DNA of 60,597 nucleotides from Tannerellaceae bacterium (GTDB lineage Bacteria > Bacteroidota > Bacteroidia > Bacteroidales > Tannerellaceae): the NCBI GenBank assembly GCA_031280645.1, contig JAITGL010000048.1, positions 1-60,597 of the forward strand, in the 5' to 3' direction. Below the pieces are notes generated by a model that saw nothing but the letters and a program-made list of their open reading frames with translations, was not told the DNA's origin and ran no database searches. Made by a program: the position numbers and the translations under genes. Each line of letters begins with the position of its first letter. Within the stretch, counting starts at the first letter, position 1. Of the stretch, positions 51,903 to 60,414 are shown piece by piece.

Positions 51903-52523
51903 ATGGAAACAAGTAAAAGTATTCTGTTAACGTGCTTATTTGCAGTCTTGTTTTTCTCGTGTGAGAAGAGGGAGAGCGAGGATTGCGAGGTTACAGGCTA
52001 TATGTACAGGGAAGAAGGCAAGTGGGTTATCACTTCACTGCCTCCGGGTAGCAAGTACAGCGAGGGGCCTAATTACCATTATGTGAAAGATTACGCCGTA
52101 ACATTGCAGCCCGGCGACGTGACAATGGTATATGCCTGCGGGGAATGTTACTGGAAAAAGCATGGTGTTGAGTTATCGACGGCGCCTCGCGATATTTACA
52201 TCAAAGACCTTGTGTTTCTCGACGAGGGGGATATGATAATTAAGGACTTGACGGCTACTATATATTACGACGACGATGCTGATCTGTGGAGTATCAGGCG
52301 CGAATACGGGGACGAACCGGGCAAGGTAGACGTATACAGGATAAGGAATATGCGGTCGGTTTTAATATATAGTATTTCCAGTTCAAGCTATACTCTGGGC
52401 GAACATACAGTTAACGGCTCGTGTTTTCGCATAAATCCGAAGCATTCGGTGCAAAAGGGGTATACATATTATGATATGTATCTCACCGGATCTAAACCTG
52501 TTTTGCACAACGGCGCTCCATAA
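51903..52523 (+). CDS. Predicted lipoprotein, unknown function
   Basis: 206 aa. Lipoprotein signal METSKSILLTCLFAVLFFSC, Cys20 lipidated, followed by EKRESEDCE. The mature domain is rich in beta-strands and aromatic residues (YMYREEGKWVITSL, YHYVKDYAVTLQPGD, DLTATIYYDDDADLWSIRREYG). Two further Cys pairs (CGEC) could bind metal or form a disulfide. I recognise no family. Monocistronic; asnA-type asparaginase follows after its own promoter. Confidence 0.68.
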   Translation: METSKSILLTCLFAVLFFSCEKRESEDCEVTGYMYREEGKWVITSLPPGSKYSEGPNYHYVKDYAVTLQPGDVTMVYACGECYWKKHGVELSTAPRDIYIKDLVFLDEGDMIIKDLTATIYYDDDADLWSIRREYGDEPGKVDVYRIRNMRSVLIYSISSSSYTLGEHTVNGSCFRINPKHSVQKGYTYYDMYLTGSKPVLHNGAP

Positions 52524-52604
52524 CGCGGATAACCGGGCATAATTAACCGCCGCTTCAGGCATATCAGTTGCGCATTGATGTAGGAAAGTCTGGATACTGA
52601 TCCG

Positions 52605-52612
52605 TATATTTG
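52605..52612 (+). promoter_or_regulatory. -7 promoter box for asparaginase gene, near-leaderless
   Basis: TATATTTG ends only 9 nt before the ATG at 52622. With usual spacing transcription starts near 52618, leaving about 4-5 nt of leader. It also excludes the in-frame TTG at 52610 as a start. Confidence 0.6.
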
Positions 52613-52621
52613 CAAACAATT

Positions 52622-53677
52622 ATGAAGTTATATTTGCAAACACATACGGATACGCCGTCGATACTGCTCATTTATACGGGCGGAACTATCGGGATGATGG
52701 AGAATCCCGGTAATGGGGCCCTTGAACCATTCGATTTCGGTCATTTGGAATATAATATGCCGGAGCTGAAGAAGCTTGGGTATACGGTTAACGCCCATGA
52801 GTTCACGCCGCCTGTTGATTCGTCGGACATGGGTCCCGGCGGTTGGCGCGAAATTGTTAAGATCATCAGCAATGAATATCATCGTTACGACGGGTTTGTA
52901 GTACTGCACGGCACCGATACGATGTCGTATACGGCGTCGGCCCTGAGTTTTATGCTTGAAAACCTGGGGAAGCCGGTGATATTTACGGGTTCTCAGCTCC
53001 CGATCGGCATGTTGCGCACCGACGGTAAGGAGAATCTGATAACGGCCATCGAGATTGCGGCCGCCCAGGATAACGGCCGGCCGGCCGTACCCGAAGTATG
53101 CATCTTTTTTGAGAACACTTTATTCCGCGCCAACCGTACGCGCAAGGTGAATACGGATAATTTCAACGCATTCCGCTCGTATAATTATCCGCCGCTTGCG
53201 TATGCGGGCGTTAACATCAGGTATGATCGGCAGCACATTTACAGGCCGGCGCTGCCAAAGCCTCTGCGCGCGCATTATTCTCTCGACAGTAACATTGCGG
53301 TATTGAAGCTTTTCCCCGGCATATCGCCTGCCACGGTTCAAAGCATATTGAATATTGAAGGATTGAAGGCAGTTGTGATGGAAACCTTCGGAAGCGGCAA
53401 CGCGCCAGGCGACGAGTGGCTGGTTAATATGCTTAAAGCGGCGGTCGACGGCGGCACAGTTATCGTAAACGTTACGCAGTGTATGTGCGGAACGGTAGAG
53501 ATGCGGCGGTATAACGCCGGTCGCAGCTTGCTTGAAGCGGGCGTTATCAGCGGATATGATATCACAACCGAGAGCGCGCTTACGAAGCTAATGTTCCTGT
53601 TTGGTCAAGGTATGAGCGCAAGCGAGGCGAGCGAGCACATGAAATGTTCGCTTATAGGCGAAGTAACCGTTATTTAA
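52622..53677 (+). CDS. ansA: Type I (cytosolic) L-asparaginase
   Basis: 351 aa, no signal peptide. Both catalytic threonines are visible: TGGTIGMM near residue 20 and HGTDTMSYTASALSFML near residue 98. The KVNTDNFNAF region and C-terminal domain fit EcAI-type asparaginases, often allosteric. It converts asparagine to aspartate and ammonia. The MBL gene follows after 15 nt and is probably in the same transcript. Confidence 0.92.
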   Translation: MKLYLQTHTDTPSILLIYTGGTIGMMENPGNGALEPFDFGHLEYNMPELKKLGYTVNAHEFTPPVDSSDMGPGGWREIVKIISNEYHRYDGFVVLHGTDTMSYTASALSFMLENLGKPVIFTGSQLPIGMLRTDGKENLITAIEIAAAQDNGRPAVPEVCIFFENTLFRANRTRKVNTDNFNAFRSYNYPPLAYAGVNIRYDRQHIYRPALPKPLRAHYSLDSNIAVLKLFPGISPATVQSILNIEGLKAVVMETFGSGNAPGDEWLVNMLKAAVDGGTVIVNVTQCMCGTVEMRRYNAGRSLLEAGVISGYDITTESALTKLMFLFGQGMSASEASEHMKCSLIGEVTVI

Positions 53678-53692
53678 TGAAAAGAAACATCT

Positions 53693-54508
53693 ATGATATT
53701 GTCATTTTTAAGCTTACGTAGCGGCAGCCTGGGCAATTGTTACCTTCTCGGGACTGAAGATTACGGCATAATGATCGACGCCGGCTTGAGCGTAAGGGAG
53801 GTTAAGCAGATTATGCTGGAGCGTAACATGGCGTTTCCCGGTTATATCGCCGCGGTACTTATCACTCATGATCATATAGATCATATAAAGGCGGCGGGGG
53901 TTCTTGCCGATAAGGTAGGCATTCCGGTATACGCCACGGAGGATGTTCATTCAGGCATCAGGCGCAATCATAAGATCAGGCTGATACCTGCCGATAAGCG
54001 TATAATTATTGAGAAAGAGGTAACGTTCCATGTTCGCGATTTTGCCGTAACACCATTTGAGGTTCCTCACGACAGCGCCGATAATGTAGGCTTCCTGATA
54101 GAATGTTTCGGCCGCAAGTTTGCGTTTATAACGGATATAGGTCATATAACTCCCACGGTAAGCAGTTATGCCTGTCGCGCGAATCATCTTATAATAGAGG
54201 CCAACTATCATAAGGGGATGCTGGAAACGGGAATTTACCCTCAGAGGTTAAAGAATCGGATTGCCGGAAAGAAGGGTCATTTGAGCAACCAGGATGTTGC
54301 CGCCTTTCTTGCCGCCAATTATAATCCCCGTCTTAAGGATATATGGCTATGCCATTTGAGCGGCGACAATAATCATCCTGAGCTTGCTCGCAAAACAGTT
54401 GGCGATTCGCTGTACGAAACAGGGGTTCGCGTAAATAAAGACGTATCGTTACATGTGCTTAACCGTACAACCGCAACGGGAGAGTGGACCTGGCGTTTGG
54501 ATGTTTGA
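53693..54508 (+). CDS. MBL-fold metallohydrolase, YycJ/WalJ-like
   Basis: 271 aa, cytosolic. N-terminal LSLRSGSLGNCYLLG, then the zinc motif ITHDHIDHIKAAGVLA (HxHxDH), EVPHDSADNVGFLIE, ITDIGHIT and a late CHLSGDNNHPE. This matches the YycJ/VicX group of nuclease-like MBL proteins. In Firmicutes it is linked to WalKR, but no such genes are nearby. It ends 20 nt from the convergent rnhB gene. Confidence 0.88.
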   Translation: MILSFLSLRSGSLGNCYLLGTEDYGIMIDAGLSVREVKQIMLERNMAFPGYIAAVLITHDHIDHIKAAGVLADKVGIPVYATEDVHSGIRRNHKIRLIPADKRIIIEKEVTFHVRDFAVTPFEVPHDSADNVGFLIECFGRKFAFITDIGHITPTVSSYACRANHLIIEANYHKGMLETGIYPQRLKNRIAGKKGHLSNQDVAAFLAANYNPRLKDIWLCHLSGDNNHPELARKTVGDSLYETGVRVNKDVSLHVLNRTTATGEWTWRLDV

Positions 54509-54528
54509 GCTTTCGGCGCGGCGTTGTA

Positions 54529-55131
54529 TCAGAGTCGGATCTTGAAAGTGCGCCGGTGATGTTCGGTCAGGCCGTGTTCTATTACGGTTTTCCGGTGTTC
54601 GATGGTTGGGTATCCTTTGTTTTTGCTCCATTTATAGAGAGGGAAGTCGGCGCTTAGTTGTTTCATGTAGTCGTCCCTGTAAGTTTTTGCGAGTATGGAT
54701 GCCGCGGCGATGCTCATATACTGTGAATCGCCTCGAACAACGGTTTTATATGGCACGCCGGGATATGGTTTGAAGATATTTCCGTCGATAATAAGATGTT
54801 CGGGCCTTACTTTCAGCAAGTCGATGGCGCGGTGCATCGCAAGGAAGGTAGCATGCTGGATGTTCATCTCGTCTATTTCGGCGGTAGAAGCGGCTCCTAC
54901 GGCCCATGCAATTGCATTGTCTTCTATAACATCCCGCAATTTGTATCGCATGTTATCGCTAAGTAGTTTGCTGTCGTTAAGCTCATCGCAACGAAACGAC
55001 GGAGGGAATATCACGGCGGCCGCATAAACGGGGCCTGCAAGCGAACCTCTTCCCACTTCATCACATCCTGCTTCGAGGACGTTGGGGACTAAATAAGGAA
55101 TAAGAGATGATTGTTGGTCTTTCATTTGCAT
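54529..55131 (-). CDS. rnhB: Ribonuclease HII
   Basis: 200 aa. Active-site segment EAGCDEVGRGSLAGPVYAAAVIF gives the first D-E pair; the third Asp is in HLIIDGNI and the fourth in the AKTYRDDYM region. It removes ribonucleotides and RNA primers from DNA. An alternative start two codons in (ATG at 55125) is possible. It is divergent from the HD-domain gene. Confidence 0.93.
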   Translation of the reverse strand: MQMKDQQSSLIPYLVPNVLEAGCDEVGRGSLAGPVYAAAVIFPPSFRCDELNDSKLLSDNMRYKLRDVIEDNAIAWAVGAASTAEIDEMNIQHATFLAMHRAIDLLKVRPEHLIIDGNIFKPYPGVPYKTVVRGDSQYMSIAAASILAKTYRDDYMKQLSADFPLYKWSKNKGYPTIEHRKTVIEHGLTEHHRRTFKIRL

Positions 55132-55144
55132 AAAGTCTTGTTAT

Positions 55145-55152
55145 TACATTTG
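55145..55152 (+). promoter_or_regulatory. -7 promoter box for the HD-domain gene
   Basis: TACATTTG with a leader of about 15 nt. Confidence 0.55.
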
Positions 55153-55172
55153 TAAGATTAAAAATTAAAGAG

Positions 55173-55709
55173 ATGAATATACTTGAATTAATATACGAAT
55201 TTTATCCCAAGGGCTCCGCGTCTGGCGAGATACTGATATCGCACAGTCGCGACGTTACGGCAAAAGCGCTGGAAATAGCCGGCCGCCATCCTCAAATGAA
55301 CATCGACATTCGCTTTGTCGAAGAAGCCGCCATGCTGCACGACATCGGTATATACCTCTGCCATGCTCCCGAAATAAGCTGCCATGGGGATGCCGGGTAC
55401 ATCTGTCACGGCTATCTTGGCGCCGACATTTTGCGCAGTAAGGGATTGCACCGCCATGCTCTTGTGTGCGAACGCCACACAGGCTCTGGTATAACGTTGG
55501 AGGAGATTAAATCGAGAAACCTCCCTGTTCCTCAACGCAACATGCTTCCCGTCTCGATTGAGGAACAGTTGATATGCTATGCCGATAAGTTTTTCAGTAA
55601 AACCGACCTTGGCCGTGAAAAACCCTTCGACAAGGTTATTAAAAGCCTGTCGAAGCACGGCGGAGATACGCTTGATCGTTTTCATAAGATGCACATTCTT
55701 TTCGCATGA
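55173..55709 (+). CDS. HD-domain phosphohydrolase-like protein
   Basis: 178 aa. HD motif: LISHSRDVTAKALEIAG gives the first His, EEAAMLHDIGIYLCHA (about 50-65) the H-D pair, and later VCERHTGSG and YADKFFSK add the remaining ligands (H...HD...H...D). The family hydrolyses phosphate esters or nucleotides, exact substrate unknown. The N-terminus keeps the LIYEFYPKGSASGEIL extension known in small bacterial HD proteins. It converges on the DUF6463-like gene 16 nt away. Confidence 0.85.
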   Translation: MNILELIYEFYPKGSASGEILISHSRDVTAKALEIAGRHPQMNIDIRFVEEAAMLHDIGIYLCHAPEISCHGDAGYICHGYLGADILRSKGLHRHALVCERHTGSGITLEEIKSRNLPVPQRNMLPVSIEEQLICYADKFFSKTDLGREKPFDKVIKSLSKHGGDTLDRFHKMHILFA

Positions 55710-55725
55710 TTATTGATTTAAAATC

Positions 55726-56112
55726 TCAACGCCTCCAGTTTGCAAGAATAATTATCGCAGCTTGAGGCGGAATAAGCCAGAACCCCGACGCCGGATCAAC
55801 TGCGCATCCAGGCGCCGACAGTATCAGCAGCCCATATCCGAGCCATAACGGGAGCGGTTCGCCAACTTTCTTTATATAGCAGTGCATCATTGCGCCGAGA
55901 AACATGCAGAATACTCCGCAAACAAGGAACCATAATGAGAGTGCGCGCACAATATTGCCTCCTATACCGTTCCAGATTCCGTCGCTAATGATTGCAGCGA
56001 AGTGTTCGCCGCCTAATAGTATTGCAAGCATAGTGTGTATTATGCCTGTGAGTAACATCAGTATACCGCTGAGTTGCCATAGTTTGATCGATCGTTTGTT
56101 TGCCATCTTCAT
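55726..56112 (-). CDS. DUF6463-like small membrane protein
   Basis: About 128 aa, four predicted membrane helices. The pattern WQLSGILMLLTGIIHTMLAILLG, RALSLWFLVCGVFCMFLGAMM and PPQAAIIILAN resembles DUF6463, from memory. The open frame extends 26 codons upstream to 56190, but the -7 box at 56188-56195 overlaps that end, so the start is the ATG at 56112 or 56106. Function unknown. Confidence 0.7.
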   Translation of the reverse strand: MKMANKRSIKLWQLSGILMLLTGIIHTMLAILLGGEHFAAIISDGIWNGIGGNIVRALSLWFLVCGVFCMFLGAMMHCYIKKVGEPLPLWLGYGLLILSAPGCAVDPASGFWLIPPQAAIIILANWRR

Positions 56113-56187
56113 TTGAGCTGTGTGATTCTGAAAGCAAATTAAGAAATAATTCTCAAAACCGAAAAATAACTTGGCGAATAATCTGCA

Positions 56188-56195
56188 CAAAGATT
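56188..56195 (-). promoter_or_regulatory. -7 promoter box for DUF6463-like gene
   Basis: The minus strand reads AATCTTTG (seven of eight to TAnnTTTG). Confidence 0.4.
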
Positions 56196-56252
56196 TTGCA
56201 TGAGTTCCGATAGCATATCTTTAATCAAACAATAGCAATTGAATTATTTTAA

Positions 56253-56260
56253 TATCTTTG
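56253..56260 (+). promoter_or_regulatory. -7 promoter box for the 56295 oxidoreductase
   Basis: TATCTTTG with a leader of about 28 nt to the ATG. Confidence 0.6.
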
Positions 56261-56294
56261 CCCTATTCCAAACATTATAATTTAATACAGTAAT

Positions 56295-57671
56295 ATGAAA
56301 AGAAGAGATTTTTTATCAAGCACCGCCTTAATAGGCGCAGGAATACCGCTCGGAATGGCCCCCGCCATCACATCATGCAGCGGCGGATCAACATCAACGG
56401 CTGAAGCAGCCCGCACCTATACCCCCGAAGAACTCGGCATGTACTCGTTTATCGACGTAGCCCCCGACGGCAAACCGCTGAAAGCCGCCCTGGTCGGCTG
56501 TGGAGACCGCGGAACAGGCGCGGCAACGCAGTTCCTCAAGTCAGGACCCAACGTGTCGATCATCGCCCTTGCCGACATCTTCCCCGACAGGCAGGCAACT
56601 TGCCGCAAGGTGTTAAAAGAACGATCGAACAACGAAGTACCCGACGCTAATTGCTTCCTCGGATTCGACGCATACAAAAAAGTACTCGAAATGCCGGAAA
56701 TAGAAGTCGTTCTTCTATGCACCCCAACCCATTTCCGACCCGAACACTTTAAAGCGGCAGTCGAAGCAGGCAAGCATATATTTATGGAGAAACCATGCGC
56801 CGTTGATCCAACCGGAATACGCACCGTAATAGCCGCCGCAAAAACCGCCTCTACAAAGGGACTCACCGTAGTAACAGGCAATCAGCGCCGACACTCCCGC
56901 GCATACTGGGAAGCATTCGTGCAGGTACGCAACGGAGCAATCGGCGACATCGTGTCAGGATCCGCACACTGGGATCAGGGAGCATGGTGGAACAAACGCA
57001 AACGTCCGGAGTGGAGCGACATGGAATATTGCATCAGAAACTGGTTTAATATCAAGTGGCTTAGCGGCGACCATATCCTCGACCAGGCTATTCACAACAT
57101 CGACATCGTTACATGGTTCATGGGAATGCGGCCAATAAACGCCGTAGGATTCGGAGGACGCGCCCAACGACTGACAGGCGACATCTTCGACTTCTTTAGC
57201 GTTGACTACTACTACGAAAACAACCGCAAAATGCTTACAACCGCACGGCAAATCGACGGATGCAACGGCAACGTCTCCGAACAGGTATACGGAACAAAAG
57301 GTATGTTCACCACCCGAAGGATAGGCGAACGCGAAGGCGCGCGGCTCGAAGATTACAACGGCAATATCATCTGGGCCTACGATTATAAAGGCAAACCCGA
57401 AAAAAATCATTACGACCAGGAACATATACACCTCGTAGAATCAATCCGCCTCGACAAAAAGATCAATCAAGCCGAAGACCTCGCCTACTCAACCCTCGTA
57501 GCAATACAGGGACGCGAAGCAGCCTACACCGGCAAAGTCGTAACCTGGGATGAGATCATGAGCTCCAGCCTGCGGTACGGCCCCGAAACCTACGCGCTCG
57601 GCCCAATCCCCGATTATAAGGAAGGAATAGCGCCGCAACCGGGCAAAGCCCCCGATGCGCCAGTTATGTAA
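56295..57671 (+). CDS. Gfo/Idh/MocA family oxidoreductase, exported
   Basis: 458 aa. The N-terminus MKRRDFLSSTALIGAGIPLG is a Tat-like signal (RRDFL), followed by a Cys in ITSCSGG that may be lipidated. Rossmann fold starts near 60 (KAALVGCGDRGTGAATQFL, GxGxRG); EKPCAVDPTG carries the usual active-site Lys of EKP; the C-terminal Gfo/Idh domain has HWDQGAWWNKRKRPEWS and HILDQAIHNIDIVTW. It is an NAD(P)-dependent sugar or inositol oxidoreductase, or a cofactor-recycling glycosidase of the GH109 kind. Ends at a terminator shared with the convergent DUF6807 gene. Confidence 0.9.
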   Translation: MKRRDFLSSTALIGAGIPLGMAPAITSCSGGSTSTAEAARTYTPEELGMYSFIDVAPDGKPLKAALVGCGDRGTGAATQFLKSGPNVSIIALADIFPDRQATCRKVLKERSNNEVPDANCFLGFDAYKKVLEMPEIEVVLLCTPTHFRPEHFKAAVEAGKHIFMEKPCAVDPTGIRTVIAAAKTASTKGLTVVTGNQRRHSRAYWEAFVQVRNGAIGDIVSGSAHWDQGAWWNKRKRPEWSDMEYCIRNWFNIKWLSGDHILDQAIHNIDIVTWFMGMRPINAVGFGGRAQRLTGDIFDFFSVDYYYENNRKMLTTARQIDGCNGNVSEQVYGTKGMFTTRRIGEREGARLEDYNGNIIWAYDYKGKPEKNHYDQEHIHLVESIRLDKKINQAEDLAYSTLVAIQGREAAYTGKVVTWDEIMSSSLRYGPETYALGPIPDYKEGIAPQPGKAPDAPVM

Positions 57672-57698
57672 GGCCGTCTTACAGTAGAATTGCAAAAA

Positions 57699-57727
57699 AA
57701 ACGCCGGGTAATTACTGTCCGGCGTTT
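57699..57727. terminator. Bidirectional terminator between convergent genes
   Basis: AAACGCCGG (57699-57707) pairs with CCGGCGTTT (57719-57727). It is flanked by A7 on the left and TTTCTTTT on the right, so it works in both directions. Confidence 0.85.
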
Positions 57728-57753
57728 CTTTTGCTATTCGGTAAAGCCCCAGG

Positions 57754-58770
57754 CTATTCCGCAGACCCTATCCTCTCGATTTCCTCGCCTGTAAGAAACG
57801 AACCGTTGCTAATCGCAATGGTATGCCTGAATGTAACCGACTCTCCGGGGCCAAGCTTCAATAAAAACAGCGGAGCAGAAGGATCGAACACCCTGCTCCC
57901 CATATTATTCGTTGCAAACAACCCATATCCGCGAGCATGCGAATGAGCCGGGTAACCCGGATTATCCCGATGGTCGATAATAACGATCGAAACAGGCTGT
58001 CCGTTCTTCTCCGCCGACAGGCTAACCCAGCGCGCAGGCTTCCCCCACACGTCGCCCTTCTCCAGCCCGTCGCTATTGCGGTATACGCCGTTAACGCCAT
58101 CGTTATTCATCTGCGGAACGGAGGTAGGATTGCCGCGCGCGTCGAGAAAAATGTCGGGACGGTCAGACGGTTCCTCAAAGGCGCGGTCAACGCGGATCGC
58201 TATCAGGCCTTCCTTATTGTCGGTAAACGTAACCGAGTCGATCGCAGTGAGGCGCACCGTATGATCTATGATACGCAGGTTTGACGCGCCGCGAAAAACA
58301 TAGCTCGTTTCAGACGCAAGGATCGCGCGGCCCGTATGATCAACCCAGTTGGCCCCAACAACAAGCCTCCCCTGGCTCCCGCCGCCGCTCGCCTCTATTA
58401 TACGGGTGTGGCGAACCGATCCGAAGGCATGTTTCCTGTCTGCCGGGACGGCATAGGAGTTATTCCAGAAGTCCAGGCCGTTTATATCGCCAAAATTGAA
58501 CCATAATCCCACATGATGGGGGTGATCAACCCGCTCCCCCTGGCGAGGATCGAGCGGGAAGCCCCTTGTAACTACCGTTCCGGATGCCGTATAGATGGGA
58601 TACAATACCGGCTTTTCCAGATCGTCGGGATAAATGTACGAGGTGAACATCTCGCCGTCGAACATCACGTCTACCCTTTTCCCGGCCTCGTTAACCGTAA
58701 GCGTTACGCCATGGCGGGAGCATCCCGCGGCGGTAAGCAAGGCAATGGCGGCAATCATTATCGTTCGCAT
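57754..58770 (-). CDS. DUF6807 (PmoA-like) lipoprotein
   Basis: 338 aa. Lipoprotein signal MRTIMIAAIALLTAAGC; Cys17 lipidated. The DUF6807 pattern is clear: KPVLYPIYTASGTVVTRGFPLDP, ERVDHPHHVGLWFNFGDING (conserved His residues), and IIDHRDNPGYPAHSHARGYGLFATN. The fold is related to aldose-epimerase-like beta-sandwiches. DUF6807 genes commonly sit next to Gfo/Idh/MocA genes, as here (4-nt gap downstream of the 58775 gene), suggesting work on the same sugar. The open frame reaches to 58836 but the ATG at 58770 suits the signal peptide. Confidence 0.85.
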   Translation of the reverse strand: MRTIMIAAIALLTAAGCSRHGVTLTVNEAGKRVDVMFDGEMFTSYIYPDDLEKPVLYPIYTASGTVVTRGFPLDPRQGERVDHPHHVGLWFNFGDINGLDFWNNSYAVPADRKHAFGSVRHTRIIEASGGGSQGRLVVGANWVDHTGRAILASETSYVFRGASNLRIIDHTVRLTAIDSVTFTDNKEGLIAIRVDRAFEEPSDRPDIFLDARGNPTSVPQMNNDGVNGVYRNSDGLEKGDVWGKPARWVSLSAEKNGQPVSIVIIDHRDNPGYPAHSHARGYGLFATNNMGSRVFDPSAPLFLLKLGPGESVTFRHTIAISNGSFLTGEEIERIGSAE

Positions 58771-58774
58771 AACA

Positions 58775-60121
58775 TTATATTTTTTCGGGTAAAAGGTACG
58801 GGGAGCGATATTTACGCGTAAGCATGCCGTTGGCATCCTCGTCGCCTATGAAACATTCGGCCACCGGGTCGAACGTAAGCTGCCGGCCCAGGCGGTAAGA
58901 TATGTTACCCAGGTGCGCAAGCGCCGACGAGAGGTGTCCGCTCTCCACCGGGCCGTTCTGCAAGCTCATGTCGCGGGCGCGGATGGCGTCGAACCAGTTG
59001 CGGAAGTGCAGCGTAAACTCGTCGGCCGACGTACGCGAAGGCCCCTTCTCCCGCTTCTCGCCCAGATATGTTTCATAGGTGTCATAACCCTTGATAACCA
59101 TGTATCCCTTATCGCCGTAGAACAGGTTGCCCACCCCGGCCCCATCCTCAAGGTTGGTACACCAGTTGCGAACCTCGAACTGTATTATTTTCTTCTCCCG
59201 CGGATAGTGGTAAATGGAGGTTTGCACCTCCGGAACCTCCTTGCAGTCGTCCCAAAGGAACTTGCCGCCCATCGAGGTTATCCTTTCGGGCAATCCAACG
59301 CCCAGTCCCCAAAGGCAAAGGTCGGTTTCGTGGATTCCCTGGTTCCCAACGTCGCCGTTACCATAGTTCCAGTGCCAGTGCCAGTTGTAATGCACCAGGT
59401 TACGCGAGAAGGGCGCCATTGGGGCCGGCCCGCACCAAAGGTCGTAGTCCAAACCCTCCGGAACGTTCGATATACCCCGGTTGCCAATGTCGGGACGCCA
59501 GCGGTACACCAGTCCGCGAGCCATGTAAACCCTGCCGATCAGTCCCTCCCGCAACAGCTGCATCGCCTCGCGTATCGCCTCGGAGCTGCGGAGCTGCACG
59601 CCGTGCTGTACAATCCGCCCATACTTGTATGCAGCCTCTATGAGCTTCCGGCCCTCGGCCACGTTGTGCGTTGCAGGCTTCTCAATGTAAACGTCTTTGC
59701 CCGCCTGGCAGGCCCAGATGGCCTGGAGGGCATGCCAATGGTTGGGAGTGGCCAGCGTAACGGCGTCGATGTCTTTGCGTTCGTACAGTTTACGGAAATC
59801 TTGCTCTATGGCCACTTTGCGACCGTATTTTGCCTCAAATTCGGCCGCTTTTTTGCGAAGTACAACCATGTCGGGATCGCAAAGCGCCACCACGCTGGCT
59901 CCGTCTATCTTCATAACGGCGTCGATATGCGACTGTCCGCGTCCGTTAACGCCCAGCACGGCCACGCGGATAACATCTCCGGCTCCAAAAGCCTTTGAGG
60001 GGATAATTTCAGGATTGGGAATCGCTGCGGGGGTTCCGGCCAGTACCGGGGCAGCAATGGTAGCCGCCGTTCCGGCGATAGCGGCCGAGATAAATTCTCT
60101 TCGCGAAGTTGTTGCTTTCAT
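58775..60121 (-). CDS. Gfo/Idh/MocA family oxidoreductase, Tat-exported
   Basis: 448 aa. N-terminus MKATTSRREFISAAIAGTAAT is a Tat-type signal (SRREFI). Rossmann fold VAVLGVNGRGQSHIDAV at about 50; active-site EKPATHNVAEG near 140; C-terminal domain with GNGDVGNQGIHETDL, where the His is the usual catalytic position. It differs from the 56295 protein in both the signal and the C-terminal domain, so they are not recent duplicates. It is first in an operon with the DUF6807 gene. Substrate likely a sugar or polyol; not defined by sequence. Confidence 0.9.
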   Translation of the reverse strand: MKATTSRREFISAAIAGTAATIAAPVLAGTPAAIPNPEIIPSKAFGAGDVIRVAVLGVNGRGQSHIDAVMKIDGASVVALCDPDMVVLRKKAAEFEAKYGRKVAIEQDFRKLYERKDIDAVTLATPNHWHALQAIWACQAGKDVYIEKPATHNVAEGRKLIEAAYKYGRIVQHGVQLRSSEAIREAMQLLREGLIGRVYMARGLVYRWRPDIGNRGISNVPEGLDYDLWCGPAPMAPFSRNLVHYNWHWHWNYGNGDVGNQGIHETDLCLWGLGVGLPERITSMGGKFLWDDCKEVPEVQTSIYHYPREKKIIQFEVRNWCTNLEDGAGVGNLFYGDKGYMVIKGYDTYETYLGEKREKGPSRTSADEFTLHFRNWFDAIRARDMSLQNGPVESGHLSSALAHLGNISYRLGRQLTFDPVAECFIGDEDANGMLTRKYRSPYLLPEKI

Positions 60122-60158
60122 GATACTAAGTTTTGAGTGTTATTATTTAATGTACGCG

Positions 60159-60166
60159 CAAACCTA
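60159..60166 (-). promoter_or_regulatory. -7 promoter box for the 58775-60121 operon
   Basis: The minus strand reads TAGGTTTG, leader about 32 nt. Confidence 0.55.
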
Positions 60167-60317
60167 ATTAAAAAAAGTAATCCGGCGAAACCCGTCAGGC
60201 GCCGCCGGTTTCCGTTTATCCTGCAATCGTTGGTTTACCGGTTTAATCCGCTCCTCAATTCCCGATAATCATCGCGGCAGTCGCGGCCTCTGCGCCGGCT
60301 TCGGGCCTTCCCTGCCT

Positions 60318-60348
60318 GCCGGCGCCCGTTCCGCGCCGGCTTTTTCTT
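60318..60348 (+). terminator. Perfect terminator with no upstream plus-strand gene
   Basis: GCCGGCGC (60318-60325) pairs perfectly with GCGCCGGC (60333-60340), followed by TTTTTCTT. No plus-strand gene precedes it within the 200 bp back to the divergent operon start, so its transcript is unknown. The interval 60167-60317 is GC-rich with no open frame worth reporting. Confidence 0.7.
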
Positions 60349-60414
60349 ATCCTCACAGTATAATGTGTTGATAATAAATATATTCAGGATAGATAAAATT
60401 TGGAAATGGATGTT

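Noticed and set aside
58913..59998. Plus-strand frame of 361 aa inside the 58775 oxidoreductase
   Set aside because: Antisense shadow of a conserved Gfo/Idh/MocA protein.
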